NCBI RefSeq assembly: GCF_002305895.1
Contig: NZ_CP022203.1
Location: forward strand, 8,218,001-8,282,000
Direction: 5' to 3'
Origin: Corallococcus macrosporus DSM 14697
Lineage (GTDB): Bacteria; Myxococcota; Myxococcia; Myxococcales; Myxococcaceae
Length of the DNA stretch: 64,000 bases
Shown piece after piece: positions 1 through 9,180 of this stretch. Positions within the stretch are counted from its first letter, which is position 1. Each line of letters opens with the position of its first letter. A program made the position numbers and the translations under genes. The notes beneath the pieces were generated by a model, which worked only from the letters and a program-made list of their open reading frames with translations, was not told the DNA's origin and did no database searches.

Positions 1-423
1 GAGCTGCCGCGTGTTGAGCCATTCGGTCAGCCGCTTCTCCTGAAGCCGCTGGCCATCCCGCCCGTACTGCGCCGCCACCACCACGCGCGCCCAGGCCGGA
101 GGCCCCTTGGGCTTCTTCGCCTTCGACTTCTTCTTCGGCCGCGGCGCCGGCTTGCCCTTCTCCACCAGTGGCCACACCACCCAGACGCGCTCGCCGTCGT
201 TGGAGACGAAGTAGAAGTCGTCCACCGTGCCCAGGCACTGCGCCAGCGACCACACCGGGCCGCTCTCCTGCGTCACCTCCAGCCGGCACTGGTCCTGCCC
301 CGCCTCCACCATGCGGACGCTGTAGAGCCCGTTGGCGCTCACCCGAGCCCGTCCCCGGCGCTCCTCCGCAAGGGCGGAGGAGGACAGGCACATCAGGACC
401 AGGGCGAGCGCGGCACGGCGCAT
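1..423 (-). CDS. Exported hypothetical protein, C-terminus beyond the window
   Basis: This gene starts at the ATG at 423 and reads leftward, open for 141 codons to the window edge, so its C-terminus is missing. The N-terminus is a clear Sec signal peptide: MRRAALALVLMCLSSSALA followed by Glu-Glu, with AxA-type cleavage after about residue 19. The mature part holds two cysteines, a short beta-rich stretch and a lysine/proline-rich segment around residues 90-105. I do not recognise the family. It begins 36 bases after the atpD stop on the same strand and so may be co-transcribed with it. The position usually held by atpC (epsilon subunit) is taken by this unrelated gene. Confidence 0.7.
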   Translation of the reverse strand, partial: MRRAALALVLMCLSSSALAEERRGRARVSANGLYSVRMVEAGQDQCRLEVTQESGPVWSLAQCLGTVDDFYFVSNDGERVWVVWPLVEKGKPAPRPKKKSKAKKPKGPPAWARVVVAAQYGRDGQRLQEKRLTEWLNTRQL

Positions 424-459
424 GGTGACCTCGGCGAGAGAAGGAGCGTCCAGCCTACC

Positions 460-2005
<1,546 letters not shown>

Positions 2006-2096
2006 GCCTCCCGGGCAACTCACTGGTAAGTCCGGCTTAGCGCAAGCCACATGCCGGGCGCCACCCCCTTACTTCCCATCCGGCTGGGACACCAGG

Positions 2097-2119
2097 GGCA
2101 GCCCGCTGCTCGGGCTGCC
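2097..2119 (-). terminator. Hairpin downstream of atpG
   Basis: A perfect 9-bp stem GGCAGCCCG/CGGGCTGCC encloses a 5-base loop. It lies about 90 bases beyond the atpG stop. No uridine tract follows on the minus strand, so it is at best a weak intrinsic terminator or an RNA-stabilising structure. Confidence 0.35.
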
Positions 2120-2210
2120 GGCCCGGGCGATCAAGCTTCCCCCTGAAACGCGAAGGGCCCACCCCGGTGGACGGAGCGGGCCCAGGCGGGGCGAGAAGCC
2201 GGGGGACGTC

Positions 2211-3095
2211 CTACTTCAGCGCCTCGGCGCCGGAGACGATCTCCATCAGCTCCTTGGTGATGACCGCCTGACGCGTGCGGTTGTAGGTGAGCGTCAGGCT
2301 GCCAATCATGTCGGTGGCGTTGGAGGTCGCGTTCTCCATGGCGCTCATGCGGGCGCCGTGCTCGCTGGCCACGCTCTCCAGCAGGGCGCGGTAGAGCTTG
2401 ATGTTGACGGCCTGGGGCACCAGGCGGTCCAGCACGGCCTGGCGGTCCGGCTCGTACTTGAAGTCCACCAGCGCGGTGGAGCCCGCCGCCGGGGCCTCGC
2501 CCGGCGCGCCCAGCGTCTGCAGCGGCAGGAGCTGCGCGACCTTCACCGTCTGGGAGATGGCGGTGACGAACTCGTTGTAGACGATGTGGACCGCGTCCAC
2601 CTCGCCGTTGAGGTAGCTGGCCACCAGCTCCTCCGCCACGTCCGCGGCGGCGCGGTAGTTCAGGCGCTGGTACAGGCCGCCGAAGTCCTTGCGGATGCTC
2701 TGGCCGCGGTTGCGGAAGAAGTCGTTGCCCTTCCGGCCCACGGTGGAGAGGCGGATGCTCTCCAGGTTCGTGTTCTCGTAGAGGAACCGGTTGGCGCGGC
2801 GGATGACGTTGGAGTTGAAGCCGCCGGCGAGGCCACGGTCCGACGTGAGCAGCACCAGCTCCACGCGCTTCACCGGGCGGGCCGTGAGCAGCGGGTGGCT
2901 GAGGCTCTCATCCCCGGCGCGGGCGGCCAGGTCGGCGATGATCTGGTCCAGCATCGTCGCGTAGGGGCGCGCGGCCAGGATGTTGTCCTGCGCCTTGCGG
3001 AGCTTCGCGGCGGAGACCATCTTCATCGCCTTGGTGATCTGCCGCGTGTTCTTCACCGAGCGGATGCGCTTGCGAATGTCGCGAAGGGACGCCAT
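2211..3095 (-). CDS. atpG: F1F0 ATP synthase subunit gamma
   Basis: Gamma subunit, the rotating central stalk that couples proton flow through F0 to catalysis in F1. It has 294 residues, the family's usual length. The N-terminal helix begins [36 protein letters not shown], a textbook gamma start (given here only as a family landmark at residues 1-20 and beyond). The C-terminal helix contains the conserved [11 protein letters not shown] and [23 protein letters not shown] segments. A strong promoter-like element lies 77-105 bases upstream. The gene upstream is divergent, so atpG is first in its transcript and is separated from atpA and atpH. Confidence 0.98.
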   Translation of the reverse strand: MASLRDIRKRIRSVKNTRQITKAMKMVSAAKLRKAQDNILAARPYATMLDQIIADLAARAGDESLSHPLLTARPVKRVELVLLTSDRGLAGGFNSNVIRRANRFLYENTNLESIRLSTVGRKGNDFFRNRGQSIRKDFGGLYQRLNYRAAADVAEELVASYLNGEVDAVHIVYNEFVTAISQTVKVAQLLPLQTLGAPGEAPAAGSTALVDFKYEPDRQAVLDRLVPQAVNIKLYRALLESVASEHGARMSAMENATSNATDMIGSLTLTYNRTRQAVITKELMEIVSGAEALK

Positions 3096-3171
3096 GGACC
3101 GGGGAGCTCCTGTGGGGCGTTCGACCCGCGTCGTCCGGAAGGAAGGCGGGGGCAGGGTAAGACGGGGCCCC

Positions 3172-3200
3172 CTATATAGGCGGGGCGGGAGCCGGTCAAC
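3172..3200 (-). promoter_or_regulatory. Sigma-70-type promoter of atpG
   Basis: On the minus strand there is TTGACC (3200-3195), a 17-base spacer and TATAGG (3177-3172) within CTATATAG, then GGGGGCCCC. The -35 box starts 105 bases upstream of the atpG ATG. The GC-rich discriminator after the -10 box is of the kind often associated with growth-rate or ppGpp control; that role is inference. Confidence 0.6.
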
Positions 3201-3311
3201 GGATGCCTGCCGCCGCCGGCCAGACGATCGCCCGCCCCGCCCGGGGTGGCAGCCAGCCGAGCCTCCCTGGTAGCCCCTCCCCGCGGTAGGAGACGGACTT
3301 ACCTTGCCGTC

Positions 3312-3740
3312 ATGGTGGCCCCGACGTCATCCGGTCCGTTGCTCATTGTCGAAGACGACGCGGATATCCGCGCGGCCCTCCAGGACTACCTGGAGATGCA
3401 CGGCCACGTGGTGCGCGTGGCGAGCAACGGCCGGGAGGCGCTGGAGGCGCTGGCCCACCCTCCCCGTCCCGCGCTCATGGTGCTGGACATGGCCCTGCCC
3501 GTCATGGACGGCCACCGGGTGCTGACGACCCGCAAGACCAGTGAAGCCCTGGCCGAGGTTCCGGTCATCATCCTGTCGGCGGGCATGGCGGCCATGAACC
3601 CGAGGGACCGGGCCGTCTACGCGTCCATGTACAACGTGGCGGCCTTCTTGAAGAAACCCGTGGAGCCCCGGCAGTTGCTGGAGGCCATCGAGCGGCTCGC
3701 GCCAAGGCCGGCAGGTCCCCAGGCGGGCTCGCCGCCTTGA
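3312..3740 (+). CDS. Stand-alone response regulator receiver protein
   Basis: A single receiver (CheY-like) domain of 142 residues with no output domain. The acidic pocket is IVEDDAD (Glu14, Asp15), the phosphoacceptor is Asp59 in [12 protein letters not shown], the switch Ser is in VIILSAG, and the conserved Lys-Pro is in FLKKPVEP. I start it at ATG 3312. An in-frame upstream codon at 3246 would add an Arg-rich leader unlike a receiver. No histidine kinase is adjacent, so the partner is unknown. Such proteins act as phosphorelay intermediates or bind a target when phosphorylated. Confidence 0.9.
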   Translation: MVAPTSSGPLLIVEDDADIRAALQDYLEMHGHVVRVASNGREALEALAHPPRPALMVLDMALPVMDGHRVLTTRKTSEALAEVPVIILSAGMAAMNPRDRAVYASMYNVAAFLKKPVEPRQLLEAIERLAPRPAGPQAGSPP

Positions 3741-3788
3741 TGCAGGGATGTTGCTCTGTGCTTCCAGGTGGAGGGAGGCCGGAACACA

Positions 3789-4466
3789 ATGGCCTCTCTA
3801 CCGGTGTTCTCGGGGTCCATGAAGCCAGGCGGTGCGAGACGGGTGTGGTTGCGTAGGGGCCTCGCGGTCCTGGCCGCGGGTGGGCTGGGGCTGCTCGCCC
3901 TCTCCCACTTCGTCCGGGTCAGCTACGAGGACCGCATCATCCCCCTGGAGCAGGCCCCCGAGGCCCCCGTGGCGCTGGTGTTCGGCGCGGGGCTGGCGCG
4001 GGGCGCGGTCCCCTCCCCCGTGCTCGCCCAGCGGCTGGACGCGGCCGTCGCGCTGTGGCGGCAGGGCAAGGTGCAGACGGTGCTCGTCAGCGGGGACCAG
4101 ACGAAGCCCTTCCACCATGAGACGCGCGCCATGCGGCGCTACCTGGTGGAGCACGGCGTGCCGGAGAGCGCGGTCCAGGGCGATGAAGCGGGGCTGTCCA
4201 CCTACGATAGCTGCCTGCGGGCCGCCACGGTGTTCGGTGCGAAGCGGGCGGTGCTGGTGACGCAGCGGTTCCACCTGACGCGGGCGCTGTTCATCGCCAA
4301 CTCGGTGGGCATTGACGCGTGGGGCGTGGCCGCGGACGAGGGACGGCCGACGCCCTGGCGCTACCTGGTGCGCGAGACGCTGTCGCGCGTGCTGGCGCTG
4401 GCCATGGTGGTGCTGGAGGTGGAGCCCGCCTACCCCTCTGGCCGCGCCGTGCTCCCGGAGCGCTGA
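3789..4466 (+). CDS. SanA/YdcF-like (DUF218) membrane-anchored protein
   Basis: The 225-residue protein has one membrane segment near residues 20-37 (GLAVLAAGGLGLLALSHF) and then a Rossmann-like domain of the ElyC/SanA/YdcF family. Supporting segments are ALVFGAGL, RLDAAVALWRQGKVQTVLVSG, ETRAMRRYLVEHGVP and TQRFHLTRALF. SanA-type proteins sit in the envelope and affect barrier function; the exact reaction is not known. The start at ATG 3789 is chosen because GGAGGGAGG (3770-3778) is a good ribosome binding site at the right distance. The downstream gene is 111 bases away. Confidence 0.85.
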   Translation: MASLPVFSGSMKPGGARRVWLRRGLAVLAAGGLGLLALSHFVRVSYEDRIIPLEQAPEAPVALVFGAGLARGAVPSPVLAQRLDAAVALWRQGKVQTVLVSGDQTKPFHHETRAMRRYLVEHGVPESAVQGDEAGLSTYDSCLRAATVFGAKRAVLVTQRFHLTRALFIANSVGIDAWGVAADEGRPTPWRYLVRETLSRVLALAMVVLEVEPAYPSGRAVLPER

Positions 4467-4577
4467 GGCACGGGCAGGCATGGCAGGCAGGCGGGCGGCG
4501 CGAATTGCCGCGGCCTCCGCGGGTTCTCATTCTTGAGACGAAGGCAGCCGACCCACCGCGCTTTCCGAGGAGAGGCC

Positions 4578-4850
4578 ATGCGATTCAAGAAGCTGGGGTC
4601 AGACGACGTGGGCGAGTCCACCTCGCGGCGTCACATGAATCCGGACACCGGTGAGGATGAAATCAACATCTCCGACCAGGACCTGGCGGCGACTCCGCCC
4701 CTGGAGGAGGAGCCGGACTTCCGCGACATCCTCCCGGACGAGATTCATGAGTTCCGCCGTGGTGATGAGGAAGAGGAGCCGCTGGAGTTGACGGCCCAGC
4801 CGGGGTACCGCATCCGGCCCATCGACTTCGACAAGCTGCCGCAGGGATAG
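4578..4850 (+). CDS. Small acidic hypothetical protein
   Basis: A 90-residue acidic protein with no recognisable domain, no signal peptide and no membrane segment. It opens MRFKKLGSDDVGESTSRR, has Asp/Glu clusters (for example GDEEEEPLEL) and ends in RPIDFDKLPQG. GAGGAGAGG lies just upstream of ATG 4578, which supports this start over an in-frame codon 45 bases earlier. Codon use matches its neighbours, so I take it as a real gene of unknown function. It converges on the SUKH/H1-like gene across a hairpin. Confidence 0.65.
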   Translation: MRFKKLGSDDVGESTSRRHMNPDTGEDEINISDQDLAATPPLEEEPDFRDILPDEIHEFRRGDEEEEPLELTAQPGYRIRPIDFDKLPQG

Positions 4851-4870
4851 ACGCGAGGTGAGGTCTCGTC

Positions 4871-4900
4871 GAGGCAAGGCACCGTGGCGCGCCTTGCCTC
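4871..4900. terminator. Bidirectional terminator hairpin between convergent genes
   Basis: A perfect 10-bp stem GAGGCAAGGC/GCCTTGCCTC encloses a 10-base loop, in the 61-base gap between convergent stop codons at 4850 and 4912. The symmetry would serve both strands. No clear T-tract is present. Confidence 0.55.
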
Positions 4901-4911
4901 CGAGTTCCTGA

Positions 4912-6627
4912 CTACCGGCCGCGAGCGCCCTTCTTCGCCGCGGCCTTCTTGGCGGAGGTCTTCTTCGCCACGGACTTCTTGGCCGCGCTCTTCTTGGTGG
5001 GAGCCTGCTTCGTGGCGGTCTTCTTCACAGGAGACTTCTTGGCCGCGCCCTTCCGGGCGGGAGCCTGCTTCGCGGCGCCTTTCTGGGGTGCGGACTTCTT
5101 CGCAGCGGCCGTCTTGGCAGTGGGCTTCCGCGCAGTGGCCTGCTTCGCCGCGCCCTTTTGAGCAGCGGGTTTCGCAGCGCCTCGCTTGATCGCAGCCTTC
5201 GCGGCGCCCTTCCGAGCAGCGGGCTTCGTCGCAGCCTTCGCGGCGCCCTTCCGAGCAGCGGGCTTCGTCGCAGCCTTCGCGGCGCCCTTCCGAGCAGCGG
5301 GCTTCGTCGCAGCCTTCGCGGCGCCCTTCTGAGCAGCGGGCTTCGTCGCAGCCTTCGCGGCGCCTTGCCTGGTGGCGGCCGTCGCTGCAGCGGCCTTCGC
5401 GGCGCCCTTCCGAGCAGGAGTCGCCTTGGTATCCGCCCGCTGGGCTGTCGCGGTCTTCTCCACGGCCTTCGAGGTGGACGCCGTCGTCGCGGCGGTCTTC
5501 GCCGTGCTTCTCGAAGGAGCGGGCTTCTTCGCGGCGGGCGTCTCCGAGACAGCCTCCTCGGCAGGGAGCGCCTGCGCAGGGGTCACCTCAACCGCAGCGG
5601 CGGCCTTCTTCACGGCGGTCTTCTTGGGCGCGGCCTCCTGGGCCGAAGCAGCCGCGATGAGGGAAGCCGGGGAGGAAGCCGCCTCCTGCACGGCCTTCCT
5701 CAAGACAGCAGAGTCCTCAGCGGCCTTCTTCACGCGCTGGACCTTGCCCGGCTTGCCTCGCGGGAACAGCACGCCAGCGCCGCCGATGGCGAGCGGGATC
5801 TGCTGAGCCTGTTGCCCCCGTCCCTTGCCCGACCGGGCCGTGCGAGCACTCGCCCCATCGCCCTCCTGGTACCGCGAGGACGAGGATGAATCGTCGTACT
5901 CGTAAGCGAGCTCGCGAATCGCCGCCTCTTCTTCGACGGGCGCCTCTTCAGCCGCCACTTCGTCGGCCAGCTCCGCCTCCTCGAGCTGCTCCGCCTCGTC
6001 GGCCTGCGCCGCGGCTTCGGGCGCCTCCTCGCCGGCCTCCGCCGCTTCTTCGAGCGCCTCCTCTTCCTCCTCCCCGTCGGCCTGGACGCCGGACAGCGCT
6101 CCCTGGAGGACGGCATTCATCGCGCGGGCGAAGGTGCGCTCCCCGAAGCTCTCCACCTCCGCGGGCGGGACGAGCACGTCGAGCATGTCCTTCAGCGAGC
6201 GATACAGCCGCATCTGCCGCTTCTCGCCCTCCCAGGTGCCGTAGACCCAGTCGTCGCCTTCGAGCGCCTCGACCCAGCCCGGCAACGGCCCGCCACCGTC
6301 CCCCTGCTCCACCATCGCGGACTTGCGCGAGGCGAAGAGGTGCCGGTGCTGCCCCTTCAAGCCAATGCGCCACAGCCCCGCCGCGGGCAGCCCTTCCAGC
6401 TTGAGGCGGGTCTTCTCCAGGACGCTCGGGGCCCCCTCCGCCCCGTGCAGGCGGAAGAGCTGGACCTCACCGTTGAGCTCGCCCCCGTCGAACGCCTGAT
6501 ACAGGGCGCTGAGCTCGTCGGGAAATGGAACGCCGCACTCCGTTTCGGCCCGGCGAATCTCATCGGGAGAGACGCCAGTTGACGATGCCCTGACCGACTT
6601 GCGAAGTGCCTCCAACCACTCGTGCAT
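4912..6627 (-). CDS. SUKH (SMI1/KNR4-like) protein with acidic linker and histone-H1-like tail
   Basis: The 571-residue protein has three parts. Residues 1-170 look like a SUKH/SMI1-KNR4 domain (PDEIRRAETECGVPFPDELS, then FDGGELNGEVQLFRL, then a conserved WVYGTW). SUKH domains are common immunity or adaptor modules. Residues about 185-250 are strongly acidic, rich in Glu and Ala. From about residue 330 to the end the chain is Lys/Ala/Pro-rich with KKAAAKK- and ARKGAAKAATKP-type repeats, like eukaryotic histone H1 tails, and probably binds nucleic acid. The start ATG at 6627 fits the domain boundary. Part of the tail is encoded by 39-bp tandem repeats. I know of no described protein with exactly this architecture. 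Confidence 0.8.
   Translation of the reverse strand: MHEWLEALRKSVRASSTGVSPDEIRRAETECGVPFPDELSALYQAFDGGELNGEVQLFRLHGAEGAPSVLEKTRLKLEGLPAAGLWRIGLKGQHRHLFASRKSAMVEQGDGGGPLPGWVEALEGDDWVYGTWEGEKRQMRLYRSLKDMLDVLVPPAEVESFGERTFARAMNAVLQGALSGVQADGEEEEEALEEAAEAGEEAPEAAAQADEAEQLEEAELADEVAAEEAPVEEEAAIRELAYEYDDSSSSSRYQEGDGASARTARSGKGRGQQAQQIPLAIGGAGVLFPRGKPGKVQRVKKAAEDSAVLRKAVQEAASSPASLIAAASAQEAAPKKTAVKKAAAAVEVTPAQALPAEEAVSETPAAKKPAPSRSTAKTAATTASTSKAVEKTATAQRADTKATPARKGAAKAAAATAATRQGAAKAATKPAAQKGAAKAATKPAARKGAAKAATKPAARKGAAKAATKPAARKGAAKAAIKRGAAKPAAQKGAAKQATARKPTAKTAAAKKSAPQKGAAKQAPARKGAAKKSPVKKTATKQAPTKKSAAKKSVAKKTSAKKAAAKKGARGR
5192..5364 (-). repeat. 39-bp tandem repeats encoding the H1-like tail
   Basis: Four consecutive 39-bp units (5192-5230, 5231-5269, 5270-5308, 5309-5347) plus a 17-bp partial unit differ by at most a base or two. 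Each encodes the 13-residue unit containing ARKGAAKAATKP. The length is a multiple of three, so unit gain or loss by slippage keeps the frame. Confidence 0.9.
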
Positions 6628-7108
6628 GACCCCTCCACGACATCCAGTCGCACAACCTTACGGCGGCTGTGCGCTCCTGCGCAGTGCGAGCTTTGGCTTT
6701 TGATGACACCGCGCCAGAGCTGATCCAAACCGCTCCGGCTGACAGGGCGGTCGTCCCCTCTCGCAGGCATACCTTGAAAACCCGTGGCCCCCGTCCAGCC
6801 CATCCCCTCCTCCCGAGAAACAGGGCTCGCGCGCCCGAGCGACGCCCGCGCCCCCCTCCGCGAGGACCCGCGCGACAAGGCCATCCAGGCCCCGCGCTGA
6901 TCCACCCTCCGGCGGGTGAAACGCCCTGAACCCGGCAACGGCCCGCCCCGCTGGCCGCCCAGGTGCCAGCCGGAGCGGTCGACGGCGACGGACACTCGCG
7001 CCCACGAGCCATTCTCCAGACCGTGCTTAGCCTCCGCCAGTTCGTCCCGGACGCACCGCGCGCACAGGCCGCGCGCCGTCCCGGGCTCGGGGTCCGTGGG
7101 GAGGATGC
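6628..7108. other. Divergent intergenic region, no firm gene
   Basis: This 481-base gap separates the SUKH/H1-like gene (minus) from the CotH-like gene (plus) and must hold both promoters; I found no convincing -35/-10 pair. One minus-strand reading between about 7080 and 6900 looks protein-like (CARCVRDELAEAKHGLENGS, then a Trp/Gly-rich stretch) but has no ribosome binding site and overlaps the CotH-like start if extended to an ATG at 7140. It may be a gene remnant or chance. Confidence 0.4.
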
Positions 7109-8788
7109 ATGCGAGGCGTCGCGGGGTGGTGGGTGGCATGCTGGGTGGGCCTGGCCGCTTGCGGTCCAGGTGATGGGCCGGCTCGCGAGGACTTGTCTCT
7201 TGAGGCCTCGCCGTCGCCCCCCTGGGGGACGTATCCCCGGGTTCAGCAGGACGTGCCCACCTTCGCCCTGGACGTCGCGCCGGAAGACCTCGCGAAGCTG
7301 GAGGCCGACCCGTCATCGGACGACAGGGTTCCCTGCGTGGTGACGCTGGGCGGCGCGCGCGCCACGGGACAGCTCCGGTTCCGGGGCGCCAGCACGCGGG
7401 AGCTGCCACAGAAGAGCTACAAAATCGAACTCGACTCCGGCCAGTCCCTGGAGGACCGCGACCACTTCCACCTGCTCGCGAGCTGGTCCGACGGCGGGAA
7501 GCTGACGGAGAAGTTCGCGGTGGACCTGTACACCGCGATGAAGCTGCCAGTGCCTGGCGCCCGCTACGCGCGCGTGAGCGTGAATGGCGAACACCAGGGG
7601 CTCTACCTGGACATGGAGCACGTGGGAAAGGACTGGCTGCGACACCACGGACACGCGCGTGACGCGGCCATCTACCGCTGCGGCCACCGCAACTGCGAGC
7701 TGACGCTGAAGCCCGGCCCCCACCAGGGAGACTTCGACAAGCGCCTCCCCAACGACTCCCCGGGACGCGAGGCGCTCGATGCGCTCCTGGCCTGGGTGAA
7801 CCGGGGCGATGACGCCACCTTCGACGCCATGCTGGAGCGACACGTGGACGTGGAGGCGTACCTCGGCAACCTGGTGGCGGACGCGCTCATCTCCAACAGC
7901 CTCATCGAGGACTCGGGCAGCTTCTGGATTCACGAGCCCCAGACGGACCGGTGGACGTACGTGCCGTGGGATTTGAACAACGCGCGGATGCTCTACTGGC
8001 GCACGGCGAACCCCGAGACGCCGCTCCCCGTCGACGCCTCGCCGCAGCCCTTCACGCTGTATGACGCCGCGGTTCAGGACGTCTTCGACCAGCGCGTGCG
8101 GACCCGTCCCGAGCAGCGTCCCACGTGGAGCGTGCTCGCGACGCGCGTATGGGAGCGCCCGGCCCTGCGGGCGCGGGTGCTCGAGAAGCTGGACGCCGCG
8201 CTCGAAGGCCCCTTCTCCGAGGCGCGGGCCCTGGCGCACATCGACGCCCTGTGGAAGGTCGTGGAGCCCGAGCTGCGTCAGGACGCCTCCGTCTCCGAAG
8301 CGCATGCACGCCGCGCCCGGGACGTCCTCCGGGACTACGTGCGCGGACGGCGGGCCTGGTTGCTCGATGCACGGGACGCCCTGCGCGAGCACGGGTCGGG
8401 TCCGCTGGTCATCCGCGCCATCGCGCCAGGCGCCACGGGCTTCGTGGAGCTGTACAACCGCGGCGACGTGCCCCTGCGGCTGGAGGACTACGAGGTCACG
8501 GTGAACCTGCGCGCGCCCGTGCGCCACAGGCTCCCCGCGGGCGGCCTGGAGCCCGGCGCCGCGGTCCGGCTGGAAGCCAGCGGTGACGCGTCCCGCGGGC
8601 CCCTGCACCTGCCCTTCTCCCTGCCTTCGGAGGGAGGCGAAGTGGGGGTGTTCAACGCAACCGGTGGCTCGCGTCCGCGCGTATACGGCCCCACGGATGC
8701 GGTCTGGTACGGGCCGCTGCCCGCCGGCACGGTGTACGAGCGTCAGGGCGGTGGCACGGGCGAGGACTTCGCGCCGCGACGCCCGTGA
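7109..8788 (+). CDS. CotH-like kinase-fold lipoprotein
   Basis: A 559-residue protein with a lipoprotein signal ending in GLAAC, so probably outer-membrane or surface anchored. Residues about 50-390 match the CotH family, an atypical protein-kinase fold that in Bacillus phosphorylates spore coat proteins. Segments seen are LRFRGAST..PQKSYKIEL, FHLLASWSDGGKLTEKFAVDLY, NGEHQGLYLDMEHV and YVPWDLNNARM. The last carries the likely metal-binding Asp. The C-terminal 120 residues (FVELYNRGDVPLRLEDYEV) resemble a lamin-tail/beta-sandwich domain, a common companion of CotH. GGGGAGG precedes ATG 7109. Substrate is unknown; a spore or cell-surface role is inference. Confidence 0.85.
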   Translation: MRGVAGWWVACWVGLAACGPGDGPAREDLSLEASPSPPWGTYPRVQQDVPTFALDVAPEDLAKLEADPSSDDRVPCVVTLGGARATGQLRFRGASTRELPQKSYKIELDSGQSLEDRDHFHLLASWSDGGKLTEKFAVDLYTAMKLPVPGARYARVSVNGEHQGLYLDMEHVGKDWLRHHGHARDAAIYRCGHRNCELTLKPGPHQGDFDKRLPNDSPGREALDALLAWVNRGDDATFDAMLERHVDVEAYLGNLVADALISNSLIEDSGSFWIHEPQTDRWTYVPWDLNNARMLYWRTANPETPLPVDASPQPFTLYDAAVQDVFDQRVRTRPEQRPTWSVLATRVWERPALRARVLEKLDAALEGPFSEARALAHIDALWKVVEPELRQDASVSEAHARRARDVLRDYVRGRRAWLLDARDALREHGSGPLVIRAIAPGATGFVELYNRGDVPLRLEDYEVTVNLRAPVRHRLPAGGLEPGAAVRLEASGDASRGPLHLPFSLPSEGGEVGVFNATGGSRPRVYGPTDAVWYGPLPAGTVYERQGGGTGEDFAPRRP

Positions 8789-8829
8789 GCAGGTTGAACG
8801 CGACACCCGAGCCCGTTAGGCAGGAGGCC

Positions 8830-9174
8830 ATGGCACATCCCGTGAGCTACGAGGGGACGGCGGAGAACTTCGACCAACTGGTCCTGGAGCCCAAGGGCGA
8901 GCTGGTGGTCGTCGACTTCTGGGGTGACGGCTGCCCGAACTGCGACATCTACGCGGCGGCCGAACCCGCCCTGCTGGCGGAGCTGGAGGGCGCGCCGATG
9001 CGCGTCGTGAAGGTGAACGCGTATCAGTACGAGGACCTGGCCAGGCGCTTCGGCCTCTTCGGCATCCCGACCTTCCTCCTGTTCCGCGAGGGGAAGCTCA
9101 TCGGGAAGATGAGCCAGTACTATGGGAAAGAGTACTGGCTCGGCGTCATCCGGGACCACCTGCCCGCCGCGTAA
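8830..9174 (+). CDS. Thioredoxin-like protein
   Basis: A 114-residue thioredoxin-fold protein that would exchange thiols and disulfides in the cytoplasm, as no signal peptide is present. The active site is CPNC (Cys35 and Cys38) in FWGDGCPNC rather than the classical CGPC, and the cis-Pro loop is GIPTFLLF. The start at ATG 8830 is supported by CAGGAGG directly upstream; an in-frame codon at 8785 lies inside the previous gene's end. It follows the CotH-like gene by 41 bases on the same strand and may be co-transcribed. The altered dipeptide suggests a different redox potential from housekeeping thioredoxin. Confidence 0.9.
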   Translation: MAHPVSYEGTAENFDQLVLEPKGELVVVDFWGDGCPNCDIYAAAEPALLAELEGAPMRVVKVNAYQYEDLARRFGLFGIPTFLLFREGKLIGKMSQYYGKEYWLGVIRDHLPAA

Positions 9175-9180
9175 CGCGCC

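Noticed and set aside
3246-3311. Longer N-terminus of the stand-alone receiver
   Set aside because: The added residues are Arg-rich and unlike receiver N-termini; ATG 3312 leaves a normal-length domain.
5192-5364. Repeats that might suggest a CRISPR array
   Set aside because: Units are directly adjacent without spacers and encode in-frame protein repeats.
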